DNA of 64,000 nt from Micromonospora cremea (GTDB lineage Bacteria; Actinomycetota; Actinomycetes; Mycobacteriales; Micromonosporaceae). A program made the translations under genes and the position numbers. The notes beneath the pieces are model-generated. The model had not been told where the DNA came from. It ran no database searches and saw only the letters and a program-made list of their open reading frames with translations. This document shows, one piece after another, positions 34,791 to 43,410 of the stretch. The DNA is taken from the NCBI RefSeq assembly GCF_900143515.1, contig NZ_FSQT01000002.1, forward strand, positions 4,775,501 to 4,839,500, read 5' to 3'. Positions within the stretch are counted from its first letter, which is position 1. The number at the start of each line of letters is the position of its first letter.

Positions 34791-34981
34791 GACGTCGCCG
34801 GCCCCGCCCCCGTCCGGGTCTGGTCCCGCCCGCGGGTCGCCCTGAGCTGATCCGCAAGCTCCGTCCTTCCGTGACAGACGTCGACAAACATTGACACCCG
34901 AGAGTTTAGTGGGCCCACGGCATCGAAATACGTCGCTACGCTCCGGTCGTCATGTCCACACCTGACGGACGGGGAGAGTCT

Positions 34982-37267
34982 GTGCGCGGACGGTTACGAA
35001 GAAGGACCCTGGCTGCGGCGGTGGCGACCGCTGTCGTGGCGCAGGTGGCGCTGTTCGGTGCGGAGGCGACGGCAGGCGAGACGCCGCTTTGGCAGGTGGA
35101 GGTCGCAAAGATCCCCACCACCGAGTACACCCGGGACGCGAAGATCTACGTCACCGAGTCCTGCCAGGCGCTTAGCCCGTACGTGGAGGGCGGGCTCGGC
35201 GACAGCCGGCTCGCCCCTGTGCTGGCCGACGTCGAGAGCCGGTACTTCGACGGCGCGCGGCTGAAGAGCGCCGCTGACGGCGAGGTCGCGTTCGACAACC
35301 TGAAGCACTTGGAGTCGTTCCTCAAGAGCCGGCTGACCGGCGCGAGCCCGCCGAACGGTGAGGCCGAGCAGGCGCACGTCCGCGCTCTGGTGAAGACCCT
35401 CACCGGTGCCCGGCTGTTGGCCGACGCGGCGATCCAGGACGCCGAGGTGACCATCGGCCCGTTCCGGGCTAGCCCGCCCCCTGCTCCCGCCCCGGTGGGA
35501 CTGACCGAGGCGTTCGCAGATCTCGAGGCGGCGAAGGTCGATCTCGCCAAGGCCGACGAGATGCTGGTCAAGGCCAACCCGGTGCCGGCGACGATCCAGG
35601 CCGGCCGGGCCTGGGCGAGCGGCTTCAACGTGCTGGCCCGGCTGGGCATCACCTACGCCGGCGACCACGACAACGACGGCGTGGTCGACGTGGTGGAGCT
35701 GCGCCTCGGCGCCAGCCCGCTGCTGGTCGACACCGACGGCGACGGTCTGACCGACAAGTTTGAGATCACCGAGCTGGCCGGCTGGACCGCGCCGAACAAG
35801 GCCGACACCGACGGGGACTCGGTCGCCGACGGCGCCGAGGACGTCGACAACGACGGCCTGACCAACCTCCAGGAACAGGACCTCGGCACCTCGCCCACCA
35901 ACCCGGACACCGACGGTGACGGCGCCAAGGACGGCACCGAGGTCGCCCAGGGCAGCAACCCGCTGGTCGCCGACCAGCCCCGCGCCCCGCCCACGCCCGG
36001 CGACGTGCCGCCGATCGTCCCCGTGCCCACCGACCTCGACACCGACGGCGACGGCGCACCGGACATCGTCGAGGAGGACGACGGCACCAACGCCAACAAC
36101 CCGGACACCGAAGGTGACGGCCTGTCCGACGGCACCGAACTCGAGTGGGGCAGCAGTTCACTCGCCCAGGACACCGACGGCGACGGTCTGCGCGACGACT
36201 ATGAGGTCGCCAACGCCGAGTCCCAGGACCTGGACCCGGCCCGACCGGACGAGCAGATCAGCAAGTGGACGTACGTCGCCGACTTCGCGCTCGGCCTGGT
36301 CGCCGGCGAGTTCGCGATGCGGGACTCGATGGCCTGGCTCGCGGGCAACATCTGCTCCACCGCCCTGAGCTTCATCCCGGTGTACGGCTGGATCGTCGGG
36401 GCGATCACCGACATCCGGGACGCGGTCGCCGCCGCGATCCGCGGCGACTGGGTCAGCGCCGGCTTCAGCGTCCTCAGCCTGATCCCCTACGCGGGTGACG
36501 CGGTCGCCATTCCCGCCAAGATCGCGAAGTTCGTCCAGCGGTACGTGCACCGCCTCGCCGAGGTGGCCCGGTTCGTCGCCAGGTACGACAAGATCCCGGC
36601 CTCGGTCAAGGAGGTCACCTACGAGCTGATCATGCCGGAGGTCTGGGCGGCTCTCGTCGAGCCCGAGGGACTGACGGCGGCGGTGGCGTCGGGGCGGGTG
36701 AGCAAGTCGAACTTCGACCGGCTGCTGCGCGGCGCGCGCACTGATCTGAAGAAGCTGCACGAGGTGGTGTTCCAGAAGCCAAACCACGTCCACGGGCCCA
36801 ACGTCGACTGGGTGTACCGGTGGACCCAGGCCGAGGAGCGGCTCGTCGAGCTGATGACGTCGCTGGGAAAAACCGGCAGGCACGGCTCCAACAAGCTGTA
36901 CCTCAAGAGGCCGGACCTGCCTGACCTCCCGGCGAACTCCCGCGGCCGTTACCCGGACTTCGCGGAGGAGGACGCCAACGGCAACTTCACCCTGCACGAG
37001 GTGAAGGCCGGCATCCCGATGCGCGACGAAGACATCGAGCAATGTAAGAAGGACGGGTGGTACAAGGACCCGGCCAACCAGGCGAAGATCCAGGCGGACA
37101 ACCCGGGGATGGGGAGCAAGAAGGTCGTGGGCGTCCACTGGCACTTCATGCCGCACGGCGGTGGCTCGCCGAACAACCCCTACAACAGCCTCGGGGTGTG
37201 GGATGACCTCCTGGACTGTCTCGTGCAACAGAACATCACCTTCACCATCCACTTCCCGGCCAACTGA
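34982..37267 (+). CDS. Secreted modular protein, candidate polymorphic nuclease toxin
   Basis: 761 residues from GTG 34982, with GGGGAGAG five bases upstream; an ATG at 34952 lacks a ribosome-binding site. Residue numbers count from that ATG. A Sec-type signal is at 11-42 and a helical region at 45-225. About seven or eight calcium-binding TSP3-type repeats (DTDGDGLTDKFE pattern) fill 238-420. A helical segment 480-525 (DIRDAVAAAIRGDWVSAGFS) resembles pretoxin/TG regions of polymorphic toxins. The C-terminus has YPDF at 667-670 and HEVKAG at 682-687, a PD-(D/E)XK-like arrangement found in REase-type toxin domains. No secretion-system partner is visible. A small acidic gene follows. Confidence 0.75.
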   Translation: MRGRLRRRTLAAAVATAVVAQVALFGAEATAGETPLWQVEVAKIPTTEYTRDAKIYVTESCQALSPYVEGGLGDSRLAPVLADVESRYFDGARLKSAADGEVAFDNLKHLESFLKSRLTGASPPNGEAEQAHVRALVKTLTGARLLADAAIQDAEVTIGPFRASPPPAPAPVGLTEAFADLEAAKVDLAKADEMLVKANPVPATIQAGRAWASGFNVLARLGITYAGDHDNDGVVDVVELRLGASPLLVDTDGDGLTDKFEITELAGWTAPNKADTDGDSVADGAEDVDNDGLTNLQEQDLGTSPTNPDTDGDGAKDGTEVAQGSNPLVADQPRAPPTPGDVPPIVPVPTDLDTDGDGAPDIVEEDDGTNANNPDTEGDGLSDGTELEWGSSSLAQDTDGDGLRDDYEVANAESQDLDPARPDEQISKWTYVADFALGLVAGEFAMRDSMAWLAGNICSTALSFIPVYGWIVGAITDIRDAVAAAIRGDWVSAGFSVLSLIPYAGDAVAIPAKIAKFVQRYVHRLAEVARFVARYDKIPASVKEVTYELIMPEVWAALVEPEGLTAAVASGRVSKSNFDRLLRGARTDLKKLHEVVFQKPNHVHGPNVDWVYRWTQAEERLVELMTSLGKTGRHGSNKLYLKRPDLPDLPANSRGRYPDFAEEDANGNFTLHEVKAGIPMRDEDIEQCKKDGWYKDPANQAKIQADNPGMGSKKVVGVHWHFMPHGGGSPNNPYNSLGVWDDLLDCLVQQNITFTIHFPAN

Positions 37268-37370
37268 CAGGTCGTCAGCGCGTCGTTGACCGCGCATAGG
37301 GTGAATCCGGGGCATCCTCGCCGATGCCCCGGATTCACCGGTAGTACCCACCGACGGAGGACACCTGGCC

Positions 37371-37865
37371 ATGAACTCGCCGACAAGCTCCGCGCTTCCC
37401 CCGTACGCCGTGCCCGGCATCCAGCCGCTCCGGGTCAACGAGGAGGGCCGGCATGTCGAATACCGTGGTCACCAGCTCATCCGGACACCGCTGGTGGCCG
37501 CGGTGTTCGCTCGCGTACCCGAGACCTTCCTTCCCCTCACCGAGGGGGAGCCGCTAAGTCGCGAGGAGCTCTGCGCGGCGCTCGACGTCAGTTCCCGCGA
37601 CGGCCTGGCCTGGATCGTTGGCCTCGGCGACGCGGTGAAGTCCATGGTGGACAGCGGCGGTGACTTCGTCGACGACGACCTGATCGAGGAGGCGCTCGCC
37701 GCCCAGCCGGACGTGGTCGAGGTCTACCACGTGGACCGAGAGGTGTTCGACGTCGTGCTGGCGCGCTTCCTGCGGGCTGACGAGATGTTCGCCCGCTGGC
37801 TCGACGCCATCACCGCCGCCCACCGGGAGTTCGCCCGGCGGCTCGGCGTGGAGCTGCCCTACTGA
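37371..37865 (+). CDS. Acidic protein, candidate immunity to the adjacent toxin
   Basis: 164 residues, cytosolic, rich in Asp and Glu (GGDFVDDDLIEEALAAQPD, EVYHVDREVFDVVLARFLRA). No family is recognised. It starts 103 bases after the secreted PD-(D/E)XK-like protein gene, on the same strand, with a good GGAGGA site. Position, size and acidity are what is expected of an immunity protein for a nuclease toxin. This role is inferred only from context. Confidence 0.6.
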   Translation: MNSPTSSALPPYAVPGIQPLRVNEEGRHVEYRGHQLIRTPLVAAVFARVPETFLPLTEGEPLSREELCAALDVSSRDGLAWIVGLGDAVKSMVDSGGDFVDDDLIEEALAAQPDVVEVYHVDREVFDVVLARFLRADEMFARWLDAITAAHREFARRLGVELPY

Positions 37866-38103
37866 GCTGACCCTGCCCCGCCACCGAACTGCCGAAGACG
37901 TTCGAATGGTAGGCCCCCCGGCCGAACGACTGTCCCGATCCCAGGAGCGCGTATGGCGGGCAGGAGTTCGAATCCCTGGCCGCGCACGCCAGCCAGGCGA
38001 GAACCTTTTCCTGCAACTCGGCCACGATCGGATCACCGACCTCATGGCAGTGGAGACCTTCGTCCGGGCCGCGCTGACCGGCACTGCTCCGGCGGTGCGA
38101 TGC

Positions 38104-38156
38104 CCCGGCGCACGCAGGCTCCGACCACGAAACGGTCGGAGCCTGCGTGCGCCGGG
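38104..38156. terminator. Perfect 23-bp stem hairpin
   Basis: 38104-38126 and 38134-38156 are perfectly complementary (stem starting CCCGGCGCACGC, loop ACGAAAC). This is much longer than usual terminators. It lies between the toxin/immunity pair and converging IS remnants, so it may terminate both directions or be a remnant palindrome with another role. Confidence 0.7.
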
Positions 38157-38174
38157 CAAATCAGCGGGACGGTC

Positions 38175-38342
38175 TCACTGGGCCAGGAGCCATTGCAGGA
38201 TGGCCTTGTCCTCGTAGTGTTCGTAGCGGCGGATCGGCTGGCTGGTGCCCCCGTCGAGGTCGGCGAGGGGGGCCACCCGGGCCCGGGCCAGGATCGTGTG
38301 GCATGTGGAGGTGGGCAGGCCGAGGCGACCGGCGATGCGGGC
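38175..38342 (-). pseudogene. IS481-type transposase, HTH-region fragment
   Basis: A 55-codon minus frame reads RIAGRLGLPTSTCHTILARA and ADLDGGTSQPIRRYE, the segment between the HTH and the integrase core of IS481 transposases, then ends with unrelated residues and a stop. It adjoins the C-terminus of the IS110 pseudogene. Confidence 0.6.
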
Positions 38343-38351
38343 GCGTTGGAG

Positions 38352-39582
38352 TCAAGCAGCGGTCTTGTGGTCGTGCTGTTCGCGGTGTTGCCAGGCGGTG
38401 GTCTCGTCGTAGAGGGGTGCCGGTTTTGAGGCAGCCGTGGAGGATGCCGACGAGGCGGTTGCCGAGTTGGCGCAGGGCGGCGTGGTGGCCGACGCCGCGG
38501 TGGCGTTGCTGGTCGTAGTAGGCGCGGGCGCCAGCCGAGGCGATGAGGGCGGCGAAGGCTTGCCGGCCGAGGGCGTCGATGAGCCGGTCGTTGTGCACAA
38601 AGCGGGCTAGGACGATCTTCTTCTTCCCCGATTGGCGGGTGATGGGGCTGGTGCCGGCGTAGTTGCGGGGGGCTTTGGCATCGGCGTAGCGGGTGGGGTC
38701 GTCGCCGAATTCGGCTAGCACCCGGGCGCCGAGGATTCGGCCCAGGCCGGGCTGGCTGAGGTAGACCTCAGCGTCCGGGTGCTGCCCAAAATGCGCCTCG
38801 ACCTGCTCCTCCATCGCCTTGATCTGCGTCTGCAGGGTGGTCAGGATCGCTACCTGGGCGCGGACCGTGGCGACGCAAGCCGCAGCGACCACGGGCGGCT
38901 GGCTCAGCTGCTGGCTGCGCAGCGCTGTGCGTAGCCTCCCTGCATTGGCAGGCACGTCGTGGCGGCGGGCGCGTTTGAGCGTGGCAGTGATCTGCGCGGT
39001 CGTCAGCCGAGCCGCCGTGGCGGGGTCCGGGGCCTTGCCCAGCAGGTCCTAGGTGTCTGCGGCGGCCAGGTCGTCGAAGGCGGCCAGCGCGGCGGGGAAG
39101 AGCTCCCGCAGCGTCTGCCGCAGCCGCAACGTGTGGCGGGTGCGTTCCCAGATCAGCGTCTGATGCGCCCGGGTCACCACCTTGACCGCGTCGGCCTGGG
39201 CGCTGTCGCCGGCGACCGGGCGCAGTTGATGCCGGTCGGTGCGCACCGTGTCGGCCAAGGCGTGTGCGTCACCGGCGTCGCTCTTGGCCCCCGACACTCC
39301 GTGTCGTTCCCGATAGCGGGCCGCCTGCAGCGGGTTGATCGCATAGATCTGGTAGCCGGCGGCAATCAGCGCCTGCACCCATGGGCCCCGGTCTGTTTCT
39401 ATGCCGATCACCATTTGGGCCGGCTCATCGTCCTCGACCAGCTGCTCTCCGATCAGCCCGTGCAGTCGGGCGATCCCGGCGATCCCCTCCTCGAGCCTGG
39501 CTCTGCTTAACCTCCGGCCCGCCTCGTCCTGTACCTCCACGTCATGGTGGTCCTCGGCCCAGTCGTCCGATACGAACAGCAC
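38352..39582 (-). pseudogene. IS110 family transposase with premature stop and frameshift
   Basis: The N-terminal domain from GTG 39582 (FVSDDWAEDHHDVEVQD, VIGIETDRGPWVQALIAAGY, SGAKSDAGDAHALADTVRTD) runs to an in-frame TAG at 39049-39051 and continues in the same frame (DLLGKAPDPATAARLTTAQI). The C-terminal domain has QPGLGRILGARVLAEFGDDP and AGTSPITRQSGKKKIVLARF. A frameshift near 38420 is needed to reach the natural end TAWQHREQHDHKTAA. One stop and one indel in an otherwise complete transposase suggest recent inactivation or base-calling errors. Confidence 0.83.
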
Positions 39583-39690
39583 GCCAACCCTCCCGCGAGT
39601 TCCACAGTCGAGCGAACCGCCTGGCAGCGTCCGGGAGAGCTTCCGCGAGCTAATGACCAAGTGCTCACACCGGCGGGGCGGGCACGACAT

Positions 39691-40037
39691 CCCATCAGCG
39701 GTTTCGTCTCCCGACCACCGGCAGGGGCATAATCTGTCACTAGGACTGCCAAGGCGTCCTGCAACCGCGAGTGCTCACCCGCCAGCGGTTACCGGATCCG
39801 AGTCTGCCGCAACCGACCCGGCAACTCTCATTGGCAACCGAGGCAGCCGACCTCACGCCTGACCCCGCTGTGGCGCTAGGCGGACTGAGGCGGCGGGCCA
39901 AGGAGCATAGGGCCAGCTGTGCCTCTTAATCCGGTGGTCCGGCGCTGTCCGACCGGGCGTGTAGCCAGCGAATGTTGAGTCGACGGGACGGCGGCGGACG
40001 GTGACGGCGTTCCTGACCAGGCTAACCGTGCGACGCG
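39691..40037. other. IS110 5' flank and intergenic
   Basis: No gene. The string CTCTTAATCCG near 39918 also occurs at about 3698 next to the IS5 element, suggesting an IS110-type terminus shared by both sites. Confidence 0.4.
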
Positions 40038-40928
40038 TTAGCGGATGCGGCGGAAGGTGTGCTGCTCGATTACTTCTGGATTGCTGGAGAAGGTGGCGAG
40101 GACTAGGTCCTGGCCGTCGGCGTAGATCCCCAGCGGCCGCGTGCCGAACGATGGCTTGCCTGCGATTTTCCCGATTGCGAGGACCGTGGTAGTAGCAGGC
40201 CCGAAGGGATCGTGCGGTGGTGGCTTCATCGACCAGGTGCCCTCAGAGCTCAGCGCGCCTTCCAAGCTGATCCCGTATGGGAGGAGCTTCTCGGCGCCGA
40301 CATACGCGAACCGCAGGTCCTCCGCTGTGTAGCTACCGTCGGCGTTCAATGCGAGCCGCGCGCCGTGCTGATCTCGCCACACGCCGATCAGCTGTCCTCG
40401 GCCGGCAGCCGTGGGAACGCCCAGCGATGGACGGCTAGGCGCTACGTGAGGGCAGCTGTTATCGCACCGAAGATAGCTAACCACATCGTTGAGATCGGGG
40501 TCGCCGACGTTGTAGCCGAGCTCGATGCTGTCGTCATTGCGCCGTGCCAGCAGCTTGTCGATCTCGACTCGGGAGGGCTGGTTGGCGACGACGTCGAAGC
40601 TCAACCCGACGAAGGCGTGCTTGCCGTTCGGATTGCCCAGTGGCGTCGTGAGGTGCCATCGCCCTGAGCCGGTCGCTCTGTCCTGGCTGAGGTCGAGGTT
40701 CGATGCCAGATCGCTGTCGGCGAACATGTACTTGACGTCATCGCCAAAGAACTCGCCGTCTGCGGTGAATTCGATCGTGTCGCCTCGGTCGCTGCGCCAC
40801 ATGCCGATGAGGGCCGCCGGTGTCAGATCGACCCACGTCCGCTGGCCGTCGCCAGCCGACAGCGCCTCGCCGAGGCCGCACCCCGCTAGCAAGAGAAGCA
40901 CGCCCAGGTACGCCAAGAGCCGTCGCAT
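40038..40928 (-). CDS. Lipoprotein with two related beta domains
   Basis: 296 residues from ATG 40928. The signal MRRLLAYLGVLLLLAGCGLG has a lipobox (LLAGC), so it is probably a membrane-anchored lipoprotein. Two copies of a domain begin LIGMWRSDRGDTIEFTADGE and LIGVWRDQHGARLALNADGS, with a conserved Trp and DG turn; each continues through a beta-rich stretch. No catalytic motif is seen. It looks like a solute-binding or sensing protein of unknown ligand. Confidence 0.75.
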   Translation of the reverse strand: MRRLLAYLGVLLLLAGCGLGEALSAGDGQRTWVDLTPAALIGMWRSDRGDTIEFTADGEFFGDDVKYMFADSDLASNLDLSQDRATGSGRWHLTTPLGNPNGKHAFVGLSFDVVANQPSRVEIDKLLARRNDDSIELGYNVGDPDLNDVVSYLRCDNSCPHVAPSRPSLGVPTAAGRGQLIGVWRDQHGARLALNADGSYTAEDLRFAYVGAEKLLPYGISLEGALSSEGTWSMKPPPHDPFGPATTTVLAIGKIAGKPSFGTRPLGIYADGQDLVLATFSSNPEVIEQHTFRRIR

Positions 40929-41300
40929 GCCCGTCCCATCGCCGTCCAACCATCGCGTCGGCAGTGTAGAGGTGACCACCGATCCGGGATGTCCGGTGCG
41001 CGTGGCGTGGTCGGCGCAGATGGATGCTGTCGGACAGCAGAGACACGAAGCTGTGCCGCAGCTCGCGGGGTGTCCAGTCGCGTGGGTCAAGGCCCGCCCT
41101 GGCGACGACGGGTCGGAAGGCCCGAAGCGCGTTGTGCCGATCGAGGGCAGTCGTACTTCACCTGCGCTACATGCCGCCTGGTGAGGGAGTGTGCGCAGGT
41201 CAGGATGGTAACGACTCTGAGCCGGGGGCGGCCCTTGCGCTGGGAGCAGATTGGGTGCACGCCGACGATGTGGTCATCGTTGCCGAAGTGCTCAATCCGA
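40929..41300. other. Intergenic, possible gene scrap
   Basis: A plus frame has ADWVHADDVVIVAEVLNPT, weakly like the Uma2-type nuclease segment (PDVVVV...EVLSP), but the rest of that family is not found. I do not call a gene. Confidence 0.3.
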
Positions 41301-41335
41301 CCGTGGTCGGACCCCGGCCTAGGGTCCGACCACGG
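41301..41335. terminator. Hairpin terminator downstream of the oxidoreductase
   Basis: CCGTGGTCGGACCC (41301-41314) pairs perfectly with GGGTCCGACCACGG (41322-41335), loop CGGCCTA. It lies 34 bases beyond the stop codon of the minus-strand oxidoreductase gene. Confidence 0.75.
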
Positions 41336-41368
41336 CGGCCGCCGAGGCTGGCGCGGCCCGGCACGGGC

Positions 41369-42280
41369 TCAGGGAACCAGCACCACCTTGCCGCCGGCGT
41401 GACCGCCGTCGCTGAGCCGATGCGCCGCCGCAGCCTCTGCGAACGGGAAGGCGGCGGCGACGGTGGCGGTCAGCTCGCCGCGGACGAGCCGGTCGACGGC
41501 CGCTGCGAGGTCGGCTGCGGATCGCTGCTCCGGGCCGGCGGTGAACACAACGCCGAGCTGCTGAGCTGCGCCGTCGGCGATGGTGACGATGCGGTCGGTG
41601 CCGCCGCGCAGTTCGATGGAAGCTGGCAGCGCGTCCTTGCCGGCCACGTCCAGCACGGCGTCGACGCCGTTGGGGGCGAGGGCGCGCACCCGGTCGACCA
41701 GTCCTCGGCCATAGGTGGTGGGGGTGGCGCCGAGGTTACGGACTCGATCCTGGTTCGCTTCGCTGGCCGTGCCGATCACGGTGGCGCCGCGGTCAGCCGC
41801 GAGCTGAACGGCGAGTTGGCCGACCCCGCCGCTCGCGCCGTGGATGAGCAGGGTGTCCCCGGCGCCGACCCGAAGCAGATTGAGGGCGCGGGTCGCGGTC
41901 TCCACAGCGACCGGCAGCGCCACGGCCGCCGAGAACTCCAGACCGTCCGGGAGCTTGCTGTATGTGCTGGCGAGCGCGAACTCGCCGTACGCGCCGGCCG
42001 GCGAGTCGGCCCAGCCGACCACTCGATCGCCGACTACGACGTCGGTGACCCCGTCGCCGAGGGCGTCCACGATCCCGGCCACGTCGACTCCGAGCACTGC
42101 GGGCAGCCGGGTCGGGAAGATCGCCTCCATCGCACCGCTGCGGATCTTGCCGTCGATCGGGTTGACCCCGGCGGCGCGGACCTGGACCCGGATCTGGCTC
42201 GGCCCGGGCACCGGCAGCGGCACCTCGGTGAGACCCAGGACCTCAGGTCCGCCGAACGCGTTGAACGTGATCGCCTTCAT
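41369..42280 (-). CDS. NADP-dependent quinone oxidoreductase-like protein (MDR superfamily)
   Basis: 303 residues. The GroES-like domain starts MKAITFNAFGGPEVLGLTEV, and the cofactor site is LIHGASGGVGQLAVQLA (GxGxxG-type, AxxGxxG variant). There are no zinc ligands, so it belongs to the zinc-free quinone reductase branch, using NADPH to reduce quinones or enones. ATG 42280 follows AAGGAGC. Divergent from a MarR gene, with a 13-bp palindrome between them, so it is probably controlled by that regulator. Confidence 0.9.
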   Translation of the reverse strand: MKAITFNAFGGPEVLGLTEVPLPVPGPSQIRVQVRAAGVNPIDGKIRSGAMEAIFPTRLPAVLGVDVAGIVDALGDGVTDVVVGDRVVGWADSPAGAYGEFALASTYSKLPDGLEFSAAVALPVAVETATRALNLLRVGAGDTLLIHGASGGVGQLAVQLAADRGATVIGTASEANQDRVRNLGATPTTYGRGLVDRVRALAPNGVDAVLDVAGKDALPASIELRGGTDRIVTIADGAAQQLGVVFTAGPEQRSAADLAAAVDRLVRGELTATVAAAFPFAEAAAAHRLSDGGHAGGKVVLVP

Positions 42281-42332
42281 GATCGGCTCCTTGCTCTGCC
42301 TGGGGGCCCGGACGACCCTCCCGACGAATTGG

Positions 42333-42345
42333 CTGTCTGAGACAG
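42333..42345. promoter_or_regulatory. MarR-type operator candidate
   Basis: CTGTCTGAGACAG is a 13-bp palindrome (CTGTC TGA GACAG) in the 148-base divergent intergenic region between the oxidoreductase and the MarR regulator. Confidence 0.5.
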
Positions 42346-42428
42346 GTAAGCGCTTCCTGGTGGTGCCGATATTTCCTGCCTCCGAGTGACCGCAGTCACC
42401 GCTGACCCCAACAGGTAATCTGGCCGTC

Positions 42429-42908
42429 GTGGATAGGGATGACATACCAGCCGGGCGCAGGCCACCGAGCGCTGCCGCAGGCGGGCCGGTCAGCTACGCA
42501 ATCTTCCGGCTCGGCCGGATCCACCGGATACGCGCCGCTCAACTGCTCCGCAAAGTTGGCCTGCACCTCGGACAGGAGTTACTGATGATGCGCCTGTGGG
42601 AGTCCGGCCCGCAGCGGCAGGTCGACCTCGCCGTCGAGTTCGGCACCGACTCGGCAGGCATGACCCGAATCGTGCAGCGCCTCGAACGTGCCGGCTATGT
42701 ACGACGTGTGCCTGATCCTGATGACCGCCGGGCTACCCGGGTCGAACCCACGCCGGCCAGCCTCGCCCTGCGCAGTCAGGTGGAGCAGATTTGGACGGAC
42801 CTGGAACAGTTCACCGTCGGCGCAATGACCGCCGAGGAACAGCGCGACGCTATCCGCGCCATGGAGCGGCTGGAGGGCAATCTGCTGGCAGCCCTCGCAG
42901 CCGAGTAG
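42429..42908 (+). CDS. MarR family transcriptional regulator
   Basis: 159 residues from GTG 42429. The winged helix is clear: LLMMRLWESGPQRQVDLAVE, TDSAGMTRIVQRLERAGYVR, and the wing RVPDPDDRRATRVEPTPASL with the conserved DxR. It likely represses itself and the divergent oxidoreductase, with a small aromatic or oxidant as inducer; the ligand is unknown. The start codon is only supported by the reading frame, as the ribosome-binding site is weak. Confidence 0.88.
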   Translation: MDRDDIPAGRRPPSAAAGGPVSYAIFRLGRIHRIRAAQLLRKVGLHLGQELLMMRLWESGPQRQVDLAVEFGTDSAGMTRIVQRLERAGYVRRVPDPDDRRATRVEPTPASLALRSQVEQIWTDLEQFTVGAMTAEEQRDAIRAMERLEGNLLAALAAE

Positions 42909-43410
42909 CGCTTCTCAACCAGCACAGGTCCACCCCCTCGGTCGGGCCTGGGCCGGCGACTCGCTCGACCTCGATCGGCTACCGCCGATGTTCACGTGGC
43001 TGCAGCCGGCGGTCTTGGCCGCCAACAGCGCACCGTGCAGGTTCGGCGCCAGCCCTGCGCCTCATCCGAGCCGCAACATCCATGCCACCTCCGATCCATC
43101 AAAGCCGTGCCCTTGCATCCGTTCCGGCCTGACTTGCGGCCACTCGGTCAGCATGGGCAGCGCGGCGATCGTCGACAACACCGGTAGATGGCGCCGAGTG
43201 CCGGCCACTCGGTCCAGCAGGCCGTCGCCGTACACCGTCAGACCCTCCGCAACGCGTCAGCTGCCGAGGAGCCCGACGGGGAACGGGTACGGCGGCTGTG
43301 GCGGCACTACGACCCGGACGGCGTCTTCCGGGCAAACTCCTCCTACGGCAGCGGGGCGGGAACGCCGGCGGCTGAACGAAGCAGTTCGCCGGCGCGCCGG
43401 CCCGGGACCG
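42909..43410 (+). other. Possible oxidoreductase C-terminal remnant
   Basis: No intact gene. One plus frame ends GERVRRLWRHYDPDGVFRAN SSY, which resembles the C-terminus of FAD-linked (berberine-bridge-like) oxidoreductases (RL...K..YDP.N.F). The rest cannot be followed. Low confidence. Confidence 0.3.

Noticed and set aside
37950-37995. Possible fourth tRNA 3' remnant (GGAGTTCGAATCCC)
   Set aside because: T-loop-like, but the T-stem has two mismatches and no anticodon arm or acceptor fit; too weak to call.
40989-41285. Uma2-family nuclease
   Set aside because: Only one short segment is similar; the catalytic residues and remaining fold are not present.
41024-42340. 438-codon plus-strand frame
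   Set aside because: Antisense shadow of the quinone oxidoreductase gene, which has clear family motifs.
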